Source: Sinorhizobium numidicum (lineage in GTDB: Bacteria; Pseudomonadota; Alphaproteobacteria; Rhizobiales; Rhizobiaceae). From it: 64,000 nt of DNA. How positions within the stretch are numbered: the stretch's first letter is position 1; every line of letters starts with the position of its first letter. Below the pieces are notes generated by a model. That model made no database searches. It saw nothing but the letters and a program-made list of their open reading frames with translations, and was not told the DNA's origin. Shown here one piece after another: positions 1-9,513 of this stretch. The position numbers were made by a program, and so were the translations under genes. The stretch lies in assembly GCF_029892045.1 (NCBI RefSeq), contig NZ_CP120368.1, forward strand, positions 742,001 through 806,000, written 5' to 3'.

Positions 1-434
1 AAGAGGCTTACCTCGCTTCGCGGCTGATCGGCGAAGTCGCCTATGCCGCCTATCGGCAGAAGAACACGTCCAGCGGAACGGAGCGCTGGGTAGCCGTTGC
101 CGAAGAGGAAGCATTGTCGGCCTATCTGCGCTGGCCGCACGAGCATGCGTCTGGCCGCATCGTTGCGACCGTCAGCCGCCCCCGTTCGCTGCTTGATCTC
201 GCGCGCGCCGGCGCCGGCAAGGCGGTGCTGCCCTGTTTCGTCGGCGATCTTGATCCGCAGCTCGAGCGGGCGGGCGACGAAATCGAGCCGCTCAGGCACC
301 GGCAATGGATCGTCATGAACAATGAGGACCGCCACCGGCGGGACATCCGCACCGTCGTCGATCGCATGACGCGTCTGCTGCGCAGCCATGCGGATCTCTT
401 TGCCGGCAAGCGGCCGCGGCGGAACTCTGCTTGA
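1..434 (+). CDS. LysR-family transcriptional regulator, C-terminal part (5' end outside window)
   Basis: An open frame enters from the left edge and stops at 432-434. The translated part has the look of the end of a LysR substrate-binding domain: a hydrophobic strand with ARAGAGKAVLPCFVGD, the usual region where the effector domain reads promoter context, then a polar tail rich in Arg that resembles the final helix (RTVVDRMTRLLRSH). The helix-turn-helix half is not in the window, so neither the target nor the effector can be inferred. No partner gene is visible because the next gene (729-968) is on the other strand. The family call is by pattern only. Confidence 0.7.
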   Translation, partial: EAYLASRLIGEVAYAAYRQKNTSSGTERWVAVAEEEALSAYLRWPHEHASGRIVATVSRPRSLLDLARAGAGKAVLPCFVGDLDPQLERAGDEIEPLRHRQWIVMNNEDRHRRDIRTVVDRMTRLLRSHADLFAGKRPRRNSA

Positions 435-558
435 TCCGATAAATACTTTTCGGCCGACGTTGCCGCCGGCCGATATGGCATGATCGCCGGTTAGGCCGTC
501 AGTTCAGGCTCGGCCCACGCGGACGGCCTAGTGGGATGGAGCGAGCCTCCAGCCTCCT

Positions 559-663
559 ACTGCATGATTCCTTAAAATCGGAGCCGATAAGGACAAAACC
601 ATGCAGCAGTTCAAAGTGTTACGATGTCCTTTGCGCGTCTGAAAAGACGCACGGCGCTGTAAC
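559..663 (+). repeat. Two-hairpin palindromic intergenic repeat, copy 1
   Basis: First of seven copies in this window of the same element. Module A starts with TACTGCATG, contains an inverted TTAAAATCGG/CCGATAAGG pair, and ends with ATGCAGCA. Module B contains nested arms, GCGTC/GACGC inside and TACGATG/CGCTGTA outside. A short ATTCAAAGTG-like linker joins the modules. It sits between the convergent ends of the LysR fragment and the small gene at 729-968. The arms of module A have lost perfect symmetry in this copy. Confidence 0.85.
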
Positions 664-728
664 GCGCATTTCCTGCCAGCTTACGGAGCAGAGCAGGAGC
701 GCGGCCGCAGCCGATGCGAGCGCAATCA

Positions 729-968
729 TCACGTCCGTCCCTGGGTGACGATGACCGGGATCAAGAGATCGCCCCAGTTGCCGTCACCGCCGTGATGGCG
801 CGCCGAGCGCACGAGCTCGACCGAGACGCCCGCGTCGACCGCCTTCATGACCGACTGATTGAGGCGATGCAGGTCGTTGGCGACCATACGGATGGCTGCC
901 TGCTGTTCCGTTGTCATGGCCGATGACTGTTCCTCGGCCCGTTCCTTGACGCGTGTCTGTACTGTCAT
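729..968 (-). CDS. Conserved small hypothetical protein downstream of aceA
   Basis: A 79-residue protein with no signal peptide or membrane segment. The first half is a predicted helix rich in Glu, Gln and Ala (residues 1-40), followed by VDAGVSVELVRSARHHGGDG and a short hydrophobic end (LLIPVIV). I do not recognise a named family. The start is supported by AAGGGAG about 7 bases upstream of ATG. It lies 88 bp after the aceA stop on the same strand, so it is probably cotranscribed with isocitrate lyase. My memory is that S. meliloti has a small gene in the same place. Function unknown. Confidence 0.65.
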   Translation of the reverse strand: MTVQTRVKERAEEQSSAMTTEQQAAIRMVANDLHRLNQSVMKAVDAGVSVELVRSARHHGGDGNWGDLLIPVIVTQGRT

Positions 969-1056
969 TGGACTGCTCCCTTAAAGTTGTGTCGCTTCGG
1001 TTCGAGCTTCCCGCCAGGCGCGCGACGGGCAGGGATTGCCGCGCGCCCCTCTTTTT

Positions 1057-2346
<1,290 letters not shown>

Positions 2347-2574
2347 TATTTTTTCCTCGCGAAATTCATAATTCTTCGACCTTCGTCTAACGCCGTTTCA
2401 GGCGATAAGATCATGTGACAGTTTTTACATTGCGCTGCATAAGGACGCTATGAAAAAGGGTGGAGCGCCAGGATCAAAAAGGGTTAGCTTGTCTTGTGTT
2501 TGACAAGGCGGATCTGTAATTTTGTAAAAGTTGTTAAACAGGTTCGGATCGTTGATCTGTAAAGGAAGTTACAA
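2347..2574. promoter_or_regulatory. Divergent aceA / ScfR-regulator control region with repeated TGTAA motifs
   Basis: This 228-bp spacer separates two divergent genes. It is locally AT-rich and carries several related half-sites: TTTTTACA at 2422-2429, GATCTGTAA at 2511-2519, TTTGTAA at 2521-2527, GATCTGTAA again at 2554-2562, and TTACAAA at the very start of the regulator gene. The repeats and their strand symmetry suggest operators for the adjacent XRE/ScfR regulator, by analogy with the TTTGCAAA-type sites of RamB in Corynebacterium. Assignment to this regulator is inference. Confidence 0.5.
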
Positions 2575-3984
2575 ATGGCCGAGAACAAGATTTTCGCCGG
2601 GCCACGGGTCAGGAGAATCCGCAATGGCCTTCAACTGACGCAAACGGCGATGGCGGAGGCGCTCGGTATCTCGCCGTCCTATCTGAACCTGATCGAGCGC
2701 AATCAGCGGCCGCTCACGGTGCAGCTGCTTCTCAAGCTCTCCTCGGTCTACAAGGTCGACCTGGATGAATTGCAGGGCAAGGCGGGTGGCGGGCTCGGGC
2801 AATTGCGCGAGGTCTTTGCCGATCCGCTGTTGGCCGGCGAGCTTCCGGGAGATCAGGAACTGATCGAAGTTGCCGAAGCGGCGCCGAACGTCTCAGGCGG
2901 CATCGTCAAACTCTATCGAGCCTATCGCGAACAGGCGTCGCGCCTGAAGGACCTCGCGGATCTTTTGGCGGGCCAAGGGCACATGGCGGCGCTTTCGGAT
3001 GCGCGATTGCCGATCGACGAAGTGCGCGAGGCGTTCGAGGCGCGGCCCAATCATTTCGCGCGCATCGAGGAGGCGATGGAGGCGTTCCACGCACATCTCT
3101 CGCCCGGTGACGATCTGGCCGGAGCCCTCAAGAGTTGGCTGAAAAAGGAGCATGGCCTTGTCGTCAGGACCCTGCCGGTGCACGCAATGCCGAACCTGCG
3201 CCGCCGCTTCGATCGCCACTCCATGCGCCTCTTCATTTCCGAGCGCCTGTCGCCTTTCGATCAGACACGGGAAATCGCGATGGAAGTGGCGTCGATCGCC
3301 GGTCACGAGGCAATCGCCGCTGAACTGGAACACTTCCGCTTCTCGACTGCCGAAGCGCGACGGATCGGCCGTTTCGAACTTGCGCGCTACGCCGCCCATG
3401 CGCTGCTGATGCCCTATGCAGCCTTCCATGCGGCCGCACAGCGCGCAAAATACGATGTCGATGTGTTGAGTGCGCGTTTCCAGGTGTCCTTCGAGCAGGC
3501 CGCCAATCGCCTGACGATGTTGCAGCGTCCCCGTGCCGTCGGTATCCCATTTTTCCTGATGGAAATCGACAATGCCGGCCATCGATTGCGTCGCGCCGGA
3601 GCGCAAGGCTTCCCGCATACCCGTTTCGGCGGCTCCTGTCCCAAGCTCAACATTCATGCCGCCTTCGCGGTCCCTGGACAGATCCTCGTCGACCACGTGG
3701 AAATGCCGGACGGCAGCGAGTTCCTGGTGATCGCGCGGGCGCTCGACGGGCCGCAGGCGGGTTTTCAGGAGCGGGTGAGACGCACGGCGCTTCTCATCGG
3801 CTGCGAGGCCGGTTTCGCTGGGGACACTGTTTATGGTGCAGCGCGGATGGCGGCAGTCCCCGTTGGCCCGGCCTGTCGCCTTTGTGAGCGGCAGGGCTGC
3901 CTGGCGCGCGCTGAGCCGCCCGTCACCCGTCCGCTTGGGCTCGATGAAATGGTGACGGGGCTGAGCGTCTTCGATTTTCAGTAG
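2575..3984 (+). CDS. XRE-family regulator with IrrE-like (M78) and ScfR domains; probable glyoxylate-bypass regulator
   Basis: A 469-residue protein. Residues 10-65 form a clear XRE helix-turn-helix (RRIRNGLQLTQTAMAEALGI, then SPSYLNLIERNQRPLT). The middle (about 200-290) resembles the IrrE/M78 peptidase-like domain with GHEAIAAELEHF, lacking a clean HEXXH zinc motif. The C-terminal part has the Cys-containing ScfR (DUF2083) signature, CRLCERQGCLARAEPP. This architecture matches short-chain-fatty-acyl regulators such as RamB/PrpR, which control aceA, propionate and acetate genes. Divergence from aceA supports that role. Start fixed by AAAGGAAG 6 bases before ATG. Its stop overlaps the convergent desaturase gene by 7 bp. 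Confidence 0.9.
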   Translation: MAENKIFAGPRVRRIRNGLQLTQTAMAEALGISPSYLNLIERNQRPLTVQLLLKLSSVYKVDLDELQGKAGGGLGQLREVFADPLLAGELPGDQELIEVAEAAPNVSGGIVKLYRAYREQASRLKDLADLLAGQGHMAALSDARLPIDEVREAFEARPNHFARIEEAMEAFHAHLSPGDDLAGALKSWLKKEHGLVVRTLPVHAMPNLRRRFDRHSMRLFISERLSPFDQTREIAMEVASIAGHEAIAAELEHFRFSTAEARRIGRFELARYAAHALLMPYAAFHAAAQRAKYDVDVLSARFQVSFEQAANRLTMLQRPRAVGIPFFLMEIDNAGHRLRRAGAQGFPHTRFGGSCPKLNIHAAFAVPGQILVDHVEMPDGSEFLVIARALDGPQAGFQERVRRTALLIGCEAGFAGDTVYGAARMAAVPVGPACRLCERQGCLARAEPPVTRPLGLDEMVTGLSVFDFQ

Positions 3985-4931
3985 CTGGCGGGATGCTGGC
4001 TTGGCAGCAGCGGCGCGTTCGACGCGAAGCATTCCGCGGGAAGCCCGGTCGTATAACCGCGCGTGATATGCGCTTTTGCCGCATAAGCTTCGTTTCGCAT
4101 CAGGATCGCGTGCAGTTCCGGCAGATTGTAGTAAGGCACGCCGGGATAGAGGTGATGCTCCAGGTGGTAATTGATGTTGTGGGGCGCGAAGAACAGCTTC
4201 TCCCAGGCATGCGGATAGACGGTTCGCGAACTGGTCAGTTCGTCGCTGTAGTCCATGCTGCCGAAATGCTCGGCGACGCTACGGACATAGAGAAAGAGGC
4301 AGAAGAAAGTGAAATACGGCACGAGCCAATAGATCACGAACTCGCGCCAGATGCCAAGAATGGTGAAAACCACGGTGGCACCGAGATAGAAACCGAGCCG
4401 AAGAGCCTTGTAGCCGCGCGTGGAACGGTCGCTTTTCCCGATCCGCCTGGCCATGTGCATGAGGTCGCGAATCGAATTGATTGCGACGAGGTAGCCGAGC
4501 AGTTGGGTGATACCGCGCGCCAGCTTCTGCGGGAAAGTGAATTGCGCCATGCCGACTTTCGACGTCCAGTCCGGATCGTGGTCGGTGTTGGCGTGCTGGT
4601 GGTGGGCGAGATGGTTCTGCCGGTAGCCGTCGACCGTTCCGAGGATAGGCCAGGCCAGCAGAACGTCACCCATCCAGTCGCTGACTTTGCGATCGCGAAT
4701 GATGCGGTAGTGGGCGGCTTCGTGGACAAGACAGCCGAGCGCGTGCATTCGACCGGCGATCAAGGTGACGGCGATCACATAGACGATGGGATGGCCGGCA
4801 TATTCGCTGGCGGCGATCGCCGCCGCGATAATCGCCCAATCCGAGGCGATTGCAGTTAGTGATTTTCGCGGTTCCAGCACGGAGAGGCGTTTCAGTTCCC
4901 TCGGATCGATCCTGCGGTCTCGCTTACTCAT
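3978..4931 (-). CDS. Membrane fatty acid desaturase family protein
   Basis: A 317-residue integral membrane di-iron enzyme of the fatty acid desaturase superfamily. All three histidine boxes are visible: HEAAH near residue 90, HLAHHQHANTDHD near 126-138, and HNINYHLEHHLYPGVP near 259-274. Four or more hydrophobic segments lie between them. It would introduce a double bond or hydroxyl group in a membrane lipid acyl chain; the exact substrate (fatty acid, sphingolipid or carotenoid) cannot be told from the sequence. It is convergent with the upstream regulator, overlapping 7 bp at the stop codons. No operon partner on its strand. Confidence 0.9.
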   Translation of the reverse strand: MSKRDRRIDPRELKRLSVLEPRKSLTAIASDWAIIAAAIAASEYAGHPIVYVIAVTLIAGRMHALGCLVHEAAHYRIIRDRKVSDWMGDVLLAWPILGTVDGYRQNHLAHHQHANTDHDPDWTSKVGMAQFTFPQKLARGITQLLGYLVAINSIRDLMHMARRIGKSDRSTRGYKALRLGFYLGATVVFTILGIWREFVIYWLVPYFTFFCLFLYVRSVAEHFGSMDYSDELTSSRTVYPHAWEKLFFAPHNINYHLEHHLYPGVPYYNLPELHAILMRNEAYAAKAHITRGYTTGLPAECFASNAPLLPSQHPASY

Positions 4932-5276
4932 GACTTGGGGCCTGGACGCTGATGCACAACCGTCGGTAAAGAAGCATCTCCGGTAGGGTTAATCAATGGT
5001 AAACGCGCGCTTGGCCTGGGATGTTGCTGCCATGGTTAACGCCGGCACATGCTTCAGATCGAGACAGGCGCGCTGTTGATCCGCGGCGGTAAGTGCCCGT
5101 TTTTGCTTGCGCTTGCCAAAGCGCATCCGATCCGGGATCGTATCTTCGTCCGGCGTGAAAGCGCTTGAGCTTATTGCGAAACATGCCTAACTTCGGCACC
5201 GGAACGATCGACAGACGGGGCTCGACCGCGCGGGAACAGGCGGCTTGTCTCCAACCGACAATAAGAGGGGAGTTGC
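4932..5276. other. Intergenic region upstream of potF
   Basis: A 345-bp spacer between the divergent desaturase and potF genes, so it must hold both promoters. Two similar motifs occur, TGGTAAACGCGCGC near 4998 and TGGTTAACGCCGGC near 5032, but I cannot assign them to a regulator. The potF ribosome site (AGAGGGGAG) is at the right end. I see no credible coding frame, hairpin terminator or repeat copy. Confidence 0.4.
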
Positions 5277-6371
5277 ATGTCCAAACTCATCGTCGCAACC
5301 TTGGCGGCCGCAGTGCTGGCGGGATCGGCCACGCTCGCCTACGCACAGGAGCGGGTCGTCAATGTCTACAACTGGTCTGACTATATCGACAGCAGCATTC
5401 TTGAAGACTTCACCAAGGAGACCGGCATCAAGGTCGTCTATGACGTCTTCGATTCCAATGAAATTCTCGAAACGAAACTGCTTGCCGGCAGCTCCGGCTA
5501 CGATGTCGTCGTCCCAACCGCATATTTCCTGCAGCGCCAGATCGCCGCGGGCGTGTTCCAGAAGCTCGACAAGTCGAAGCTGCCGAATCTCTCGAACATG
5601 TGGGACGTGATCATGGAGCGTACGGCCCAGTACGATCCGGGCAACGAATATGCCGTCGACTACATGTGGGGGACGACCGGCATCGGCTACAATGTCGAAA
5701 AGATGAAGGAAATTCTCGGCACCGACGAGAAGCCGAACTGGGACGTCATCTTCAATCCTGAGATCGCGGCGAAATTCAAGGATTGCGGCATCCATCTCCT
5801 CGATTCGCCGACCGACATTATTCCTTCTGCGCTTGCCTATCTGGGGCTCAACCCCGACAGCCATGATCAGGCTGATCTCGACAAGGCCGCAGAGGTGCTC
5901 ACGAAGATAAGGTCCTATGTGCGCAAGTTCCACTCGTCGGAATACATCAATGCGCTGGCAAACGGCGACATCTGCCTCGCGGTCGGTTTCTCGGGTGACA
6001 TCTTCCAGGCGCGCGACCGCGCGGCAGAAGCCAAGGCGGGTGTAACCGTCGACTATTCGATCCCGGTACAAGGGGCGCAGATGTGGTTTGACATGCTGGC
6101 GATCCCCGCCGATGCGCCGCATGTTGCCGAAGCGCATGAGTTCATCAACTACCTGATGAAACCCGAAGTCATCGCCAAGGCGTCGAACTACGTGTTCTAC
6201 GCCAACGGCAACAAGGCCTCCCAGCAGTTCCTGGACAAGGAGGTGCTCGAAGACACGGCCATCTACCCGTCGGACGAGGTGATGCAGAAGCTCTTCACGG
6301 TTACGCCATTCGAGCCCAAGGAGCAGCGGGTGCTAACCCGGCTCTGGACCAAGATCGTCACCGGTCAATAG
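5277..6371 (+). CDS. potF: Polyamine (putrescine-type) ABC transporter, periplasmic binding protein
   Basis: A 364-residue secreted binding protein. Residues 1-24 are a Sec signal peptide ending in LAYAQ. The mature start VVNVYNWSDYIDSSILEDF is the PotF/PotD hallmark, followed by KVVYDVFDSNE and YDVVVPTAYF. PotF binds putrescine or related polyamines and delivers them to the PotHI permease. It is the first gene of a complete four-gene operon (potFGHI). A hairpin terminator/attenuator lies just after the stop, which is a common way to produce more binding protein than membrane components. Start supported by GAGGGGAG about 5 bases upstream. Confidence 0.94.
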   Translation: MSKLIVATLAAAVLAGSATLAYAQERVVNVYNWSDYIDSSILEDFTKETGIKVVYDVFDSNEILETKLLAGSSGYDVVVPTAYFLQRQIAAGVFQKLDKSKLPNLSNMWDVIMERTAQYDPGNEYAVDYMWGTTGIGYNVEKMKEILGTDEKPNWDVIFNPEIAAKFKDCGIHLLDSPTDIIPSALAYLGLNPDSHDQADLDKAAEVLTKIRSYVRKFHSSEYINALANGDICLAVGFSGDIFQARDRAAEAKAGVTVDYSIPVQGAQMWFDMLAIPADAPHVAEAHEFINYLMKPEVIAKASNYVFYANGNKASQQFLDKEVLEDTAIYPSDEVMQKLFTVTPFEPKEQRVLTRLWTKIVTGQ

Positions 6372-6382
6372 AGCGGAAACAT

Positions 6383-6416
6383 AAATGCCCGGACCTGAAA
6401 AATCCGGGCATTTTCT
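6383..6416 (+). terminator. Hairpin terminator/attenuator between potF and potG
   Basis: AAATGCCCGGA pairs with TCCGGGCATTT around a 9-base loop, followed by TTTTCTT. It begins 12 bases after the potF stop codon. Because potGHI follow without an obvious new strong promoter, it likely attenuates rather than ends the transcript. Confidence 0.8.
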
Positions 6417-6536
6417 TAGAGTGGATGAGGAACGAGAGCTGCTGCCGCGGGGAGCGGGCGCTGCCCCAATCCGCTCTTGAAATACAACGGGCACCGGACA
6501 GGCAGTGACCCCGTTGGCTGTGGCATTCGGGGATAG

Positions 6537-7682
6537 ATGATGAAGTCTCTCGGTAGTATCCGGCGTTCGTTCGCACCATGGGCGGACCCCGCCTCCAAAC
6601 CGTTCATTTCCGTCAAAAACGTGACCAAGAAGTTTGGTGACTTCACCGCCGTCGACGATCTTTCGCTGAATATCTATACGCGCGAATTCTTCGCCCTCCT
6701 CGGCGCATCGGGTTGTGGAAAATCTACCCTGTTGCGCATGCTCGCCGGCTTCGAGCAGCCGACCTCTGGGGAAATCATCCTCGACGGCCAGAGTCTCGCG
6801 GGCATTCCGCCCTACCGGCGGCCCGTCAACATGATGTTCCAATCCTACGCGCTGTTTCCGCACATGACGGTTGAGAACAACATCGCCTTCGGTCTGAAGC
6901 AGGACGGCATGCCGAAGGCGGATATCGCCGGGCGCGTGGCGCAGATGCTGAAGCTCGTCAAGCTCGAGAAGTTCGCCAAGCGCAAGCCGCACCAGCTTTC
7001 CGGCGGTCAGCGCCAGCGCGTGGCACTCGCCCGCTCGCTCGCCAAGCGCCCGAAGGTCCTGCTGCTCGACGAACCGCTCGGCGCGCTCGACAAGAAGCTG
7101 CGCGAGGAAACGCAGTTCGAACTGATGGATCTGCAGCAGGAGCTCGGCCTCACCTTCGTCGTCGTCACCCACGATCAGGAAGAGGCGATGACCATGGCCG
7201 ACCGCATCGCCGTCATGAGCCACGGCAAGGTTGTTCAAGTGGCGACGCCGGCCGAAATCTACGAGGCCCCGAATTCGCGCTTCGTTGCCGACTTCATCGG
7301 CGATGTGAACATATTCGACGGGACCGTGGCTTCGGTCGAGGCGGGCTATGTCCGTGTGGAAACCACCGGCGGGATGCCGATCCGCATGGCTTCGTCGGAG
7401 CGGTTAGCGAACGGCGCCAGGGCCGCCGTCGCCGTTCGGCCCGAAAAGATCAGGATCAGCCGGCAGGCACCCGCGCACGCGCCGACAAACGCGGCCGAGG
7501 GGGAAATCTGGGACATCGGCTATCTCGGCGACATGACCGTCTTCCACGTCCGGCTGAAGGACGGCAAGGTCATCAAGGCATCGTCGCTCAACGCCGTGCG
7601 CGCGATCGAGGATCCGTTCGGCTATGACCAGCAGGTCTGGATCTCGTTCGGCGAAGACGCGGGCGTCGTGTTGAAGGATTGA
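6537..7682 (+). CDS. potG: Polyamine ABC transporter ATP-binding protein
   Basis: A 381-residue ABC ATPase. Walker A GASGCGKSTLLR is at about 57-68, the signature LSGGQRQRVALARSLA near 155-168, Walker B VLLLDEPLGALD near 175-186, and the switch His in VVTHDQEEA. The C-terminal ~100 residues form the TOBE/OB regulatory domain typical of PotA/PotG (AVRPEKIRIS). The N-terminal extension before SVKNVTKKFG is about 25 residues, as in PotG. It energises import through PotHI. It is 5 bp upstream of potH, so translation is probably coupled. Confidence 0.95.
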   Translation: MMKSLGSIRRSFAPWADPASKPFISVKNVTKKFGDFTAVDDLSLNIYTREFFALLGASGCGKSTLLRMLAGFEQPTSGEIILDGQSLAGIPPYRRPVNMMFQSYALFPHMTVENNIAFGLKQDGMPKADIAGRVAQMLKLVKLEKFAKRKPHQLSGGQRQRVALARSLAKRPKVLLLDEPLGALDKKLREETQFELMDLQQELGLTFVVVTHDQEEAMTMADRIAVMSHGKVVQVATPAEIYEAPNSRFVADFIGDVNIFDGTVASVEAGYVRVETTGGMPIRMASSERLANGARAAVAVRPEKIRISRQAPAHAPTNAAEGEIWDIGYLGDMTVFHVRLKDGKVIKASSLNAVRAIEDPFGYDQQVWISFGEDAGVVLKD

Positions 7683-7686
7683 AACC

Positions 7687-8598
7687 ATGGCGAAACTTGC
7701 CTCAGCCCTGTTCAGCCGCCTGGTCATCATCATTCCTTATGCCTGGCTACTGTTCTTTTTTCTCATTCCGTTTTTCATCGTCTTCCGCATCTCGCTCTCG
7801 CAGACGGCGATCGCCATGCCACCCTACACGCCCGTCTTCGACCTTGCCGGCGGCGTCTCGGGCGTTCTCGAGAAGATCAGGGAGCTGTCGATCGACAACT
7901 ATGTTTGGCTTACAGAGGACGCTCTCTATTTCAACGCCTATGTGTCGAGCATCATTATCGCCGGCGTTTCGGCGTTCCTGACGCTTCTGATCGGCTACCC
8001 GATCGCCTACGGGATGGCGAAGGCGCCGCGCTCGATCCGGCCGACGCTGCTGATGCTGGTGATCTTGCCTTTCTGGACGAGCTTCCTGATCCGTGTCTAT
8101 GCCTGGATCGCTATCTTGAAACCGGAAGGCTTGCTCAATCAGTTCCTGATGTCCGTTCATGTCACCGGTCAGCCGCTGATCATCCTCAACACCAACTCGG
8201 CGATCTACATCGGCATCGTCTATTCCTATCTCCCCTTCATGGTGCTGCCGATCTACTCGGCACTTGAAAAGATGGATCACTCGCTGACCGAGGCAGCGCA
8301 GGACCTCGGCTGCACGCCGAGCACGGCGTTCTGGCGCGTCACATTCCCGCTGTCGCTGCCAGGCGTCGTGGCGGGCTGCCTGCTCGTCTTCATTCCGGCC
8401 GTCGGCGAATTCGTGATCCCCGATCTGCTCGGTGGCTCGGAAACACTGATGATCGGCAAGACGCTCTGGAACGAATTCAATTCCAACCGCGACTGGCCGG
8501 TCTCCTCCGCCGTGGCGACGATCCTTTTGCTGATCCTCGTCATCCCGATCGTCTACTTCCAGAATATCCAGGCGAAGGCCGACGGCGAGGAGAAATAG
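7687..8598 (+). CDS. potH: Polyamine ABC transporter permease
   Basis: A 303-residue inner-membrane permease with about six hydrophobic segments. The ABC permease EAA loop is recognisable in the C-terminal half (LTEAAQDLGCTPSTAFWRVTFPLSLPGV). The start FSRLVIIIPYAWLLFFFLIPFFIVFRISLS is typical of PotH/PotB. It pairs with PotI to form the translocation channel. It lies 4 bp after potG and 2 bp before potI, within the potFGHI operon. Confidence 0.94.
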   Translation: MAKLASALFSRLVIIIPYAWLLFFFLIPFFIVFRISLSQTAIAMPPYTPVFDLAGGVSGVLEKIRELSIDNYVWLTEDALYFNAYVSSIIIAGVSAFLTLLIGYPIAYGMAKAPRSIRPTLLMLVILPFWTSFLIRVYAWIAILKPEGLLNQFLMSVHVTGQPLIILNTNSAIYIGIVYSYLPFMVLPIYSALEKMDHSLTEAAQDLGCTPSTAFWRVTFPLSLPGVVAGCLLVFIPAVGEFVIPDLLGGSETLMIGKTLWNEFNSNRDWPVSSAVATILLLILVIPIVYFQNIQAKADGEEK

Positions 8599-8600
8599 AA

Positions 8601-9422
8601 ATGGAAAGATGGTCGCGCTTCAACATTGCCTCCGTCGTTCTCGGCTTCGGCTTCCTCTACCTGCCGATCGTCCTGCTGGTGATCTTTTCGTTCAACGAGT
8701 CGAAACTCGTGACGGTTTGGGCCGGTTTCTCTACCAAGTGGTACGCCCAGCTCTGGCACAATCAGGGGCTCCTGGACGCCGCCTGGGTGACCATTCGGGT
8801 AGCGTTCCTCTCGGCCACTTCCGCGACGGTGCTCGGAACGTTGGCGGCACTCGCGCTAGTGCGCTACACGCGTTTTCGCGGCCGAGTGCTTTTTTCCGGC
8901 ATGGTCTACGCGCCGCTGGTGATGCCAGAGGTGATCACCGGCCTTTCGCTACTCTTGCTCTTCGTGGCCATCGGGCTCGACCGCGGCTTCTGGACGATCA
9001 CGCTTGCGCATATCACTTTCACGATGTGTTTCGTCGCGGTCGTCGTGCAGTCGCGCCTCTTGAGCTTCGATCAGTCGATCGAGGAGGCGGCGCTGGACCT
9101 TGGTGCGACGCCGGTAAGAACCTTTTTTGCCATCACCCTGCCGGTGATAGCGCCGGCCGTCTTTTCAGGCTGGGTGCTTGCCTTCACGCTTTCGCTCGAT
9201 GACCTGGTGATCTCAAGCTTTACCACCGGCCCGGGCGCCACGACCCTACCGATGAAGATCTACAGCCAGGTTCGTCTCGGCGTGACGCCGGAAATCAACG
9301 CCATCTGCACGATCCTGATCGGTGTCGTCGCCTTGGGTGTGATCATCGCTTCGATCGTGACGAAGCGGCGGGAGGTCCAGCGCGAGAGGGATGAACGGGC
9401 GGCCTTTGCCGCAATAGGTTGA
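8601..9422 (+). CDS. potI: Polyamine ABC transporter permease
   Basis: A 273-residue inner-membrane permease with six hydrophobic segments. The EAA loop is IEEAALDLGATPVRTFFAITLPVIAPAVFSG, split here for reference at DLGA, near residues 155-185. The sequence LPIVLLVIFSFNESK at the N-terminus is characteristic of PotI/PotC. Second half of the channel formed with PotH. Last gene of the operon; a repeat copy follows directly downstream, between it and the convergent AsmA-like gene. Confidence 0.94.
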   Translation: MERWSRFNIASVVLGFGFLYLPIVLLVIFSFNESKLVTVWAGFSTKWYAQLWHNQGLLDAAWVTIRVAFLSATSATVLGTLAALALVRYTRFRGRVLFSGMVYAPLVMPEVITGLSLLLLFVAIGLDRGFWTITLAHITFTMCFVAVVVQSRLLSFDQSIEEAALDLGATPVRTFFAITLPVIAPAVFSGWVLAFTLSLDDLVISSFTTGPGATTLPMKIYSQVRLGVTPEINAICTILIGVVALGVIIASIVTKRREVQRERDERAAFAAIG

Positions 9423-9425
9423 CGG

Positions 9426-9512
9426 CATTTTCAGCCGCACAAAGGTCGCTGTAGCACTTCGAATTGCTGCTGCTTCCTTGAATCGGTGCCGATTTAAGGA
9501 AGCATGCAGCAT
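9426..9512 (-). repeat. Two-hairpin palindromic intergenic repeat, copy 2
   Basis: Reverse-orientation copy between the convergent potI and AsmA-like genes. Module A is intact (TTGAATCGG/CCGATTTAAGG flanked by TGCTGC and ATGCAGCA). Module B is shortened: the outer CGCTGTAG arm is present but the inner GTGCGTC/GACGCAC hairpin is degenerate. Confidence 0.85.
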
Positions 9513-9513
9513 C

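Noticed and set aside
2893..4032. Long open frame antisense to the ScfR-type regulator
   Set aside because: Composition-driven shadow; the sense gene has helix-turn-helix and ScfR motifs and a proper ribosome site.
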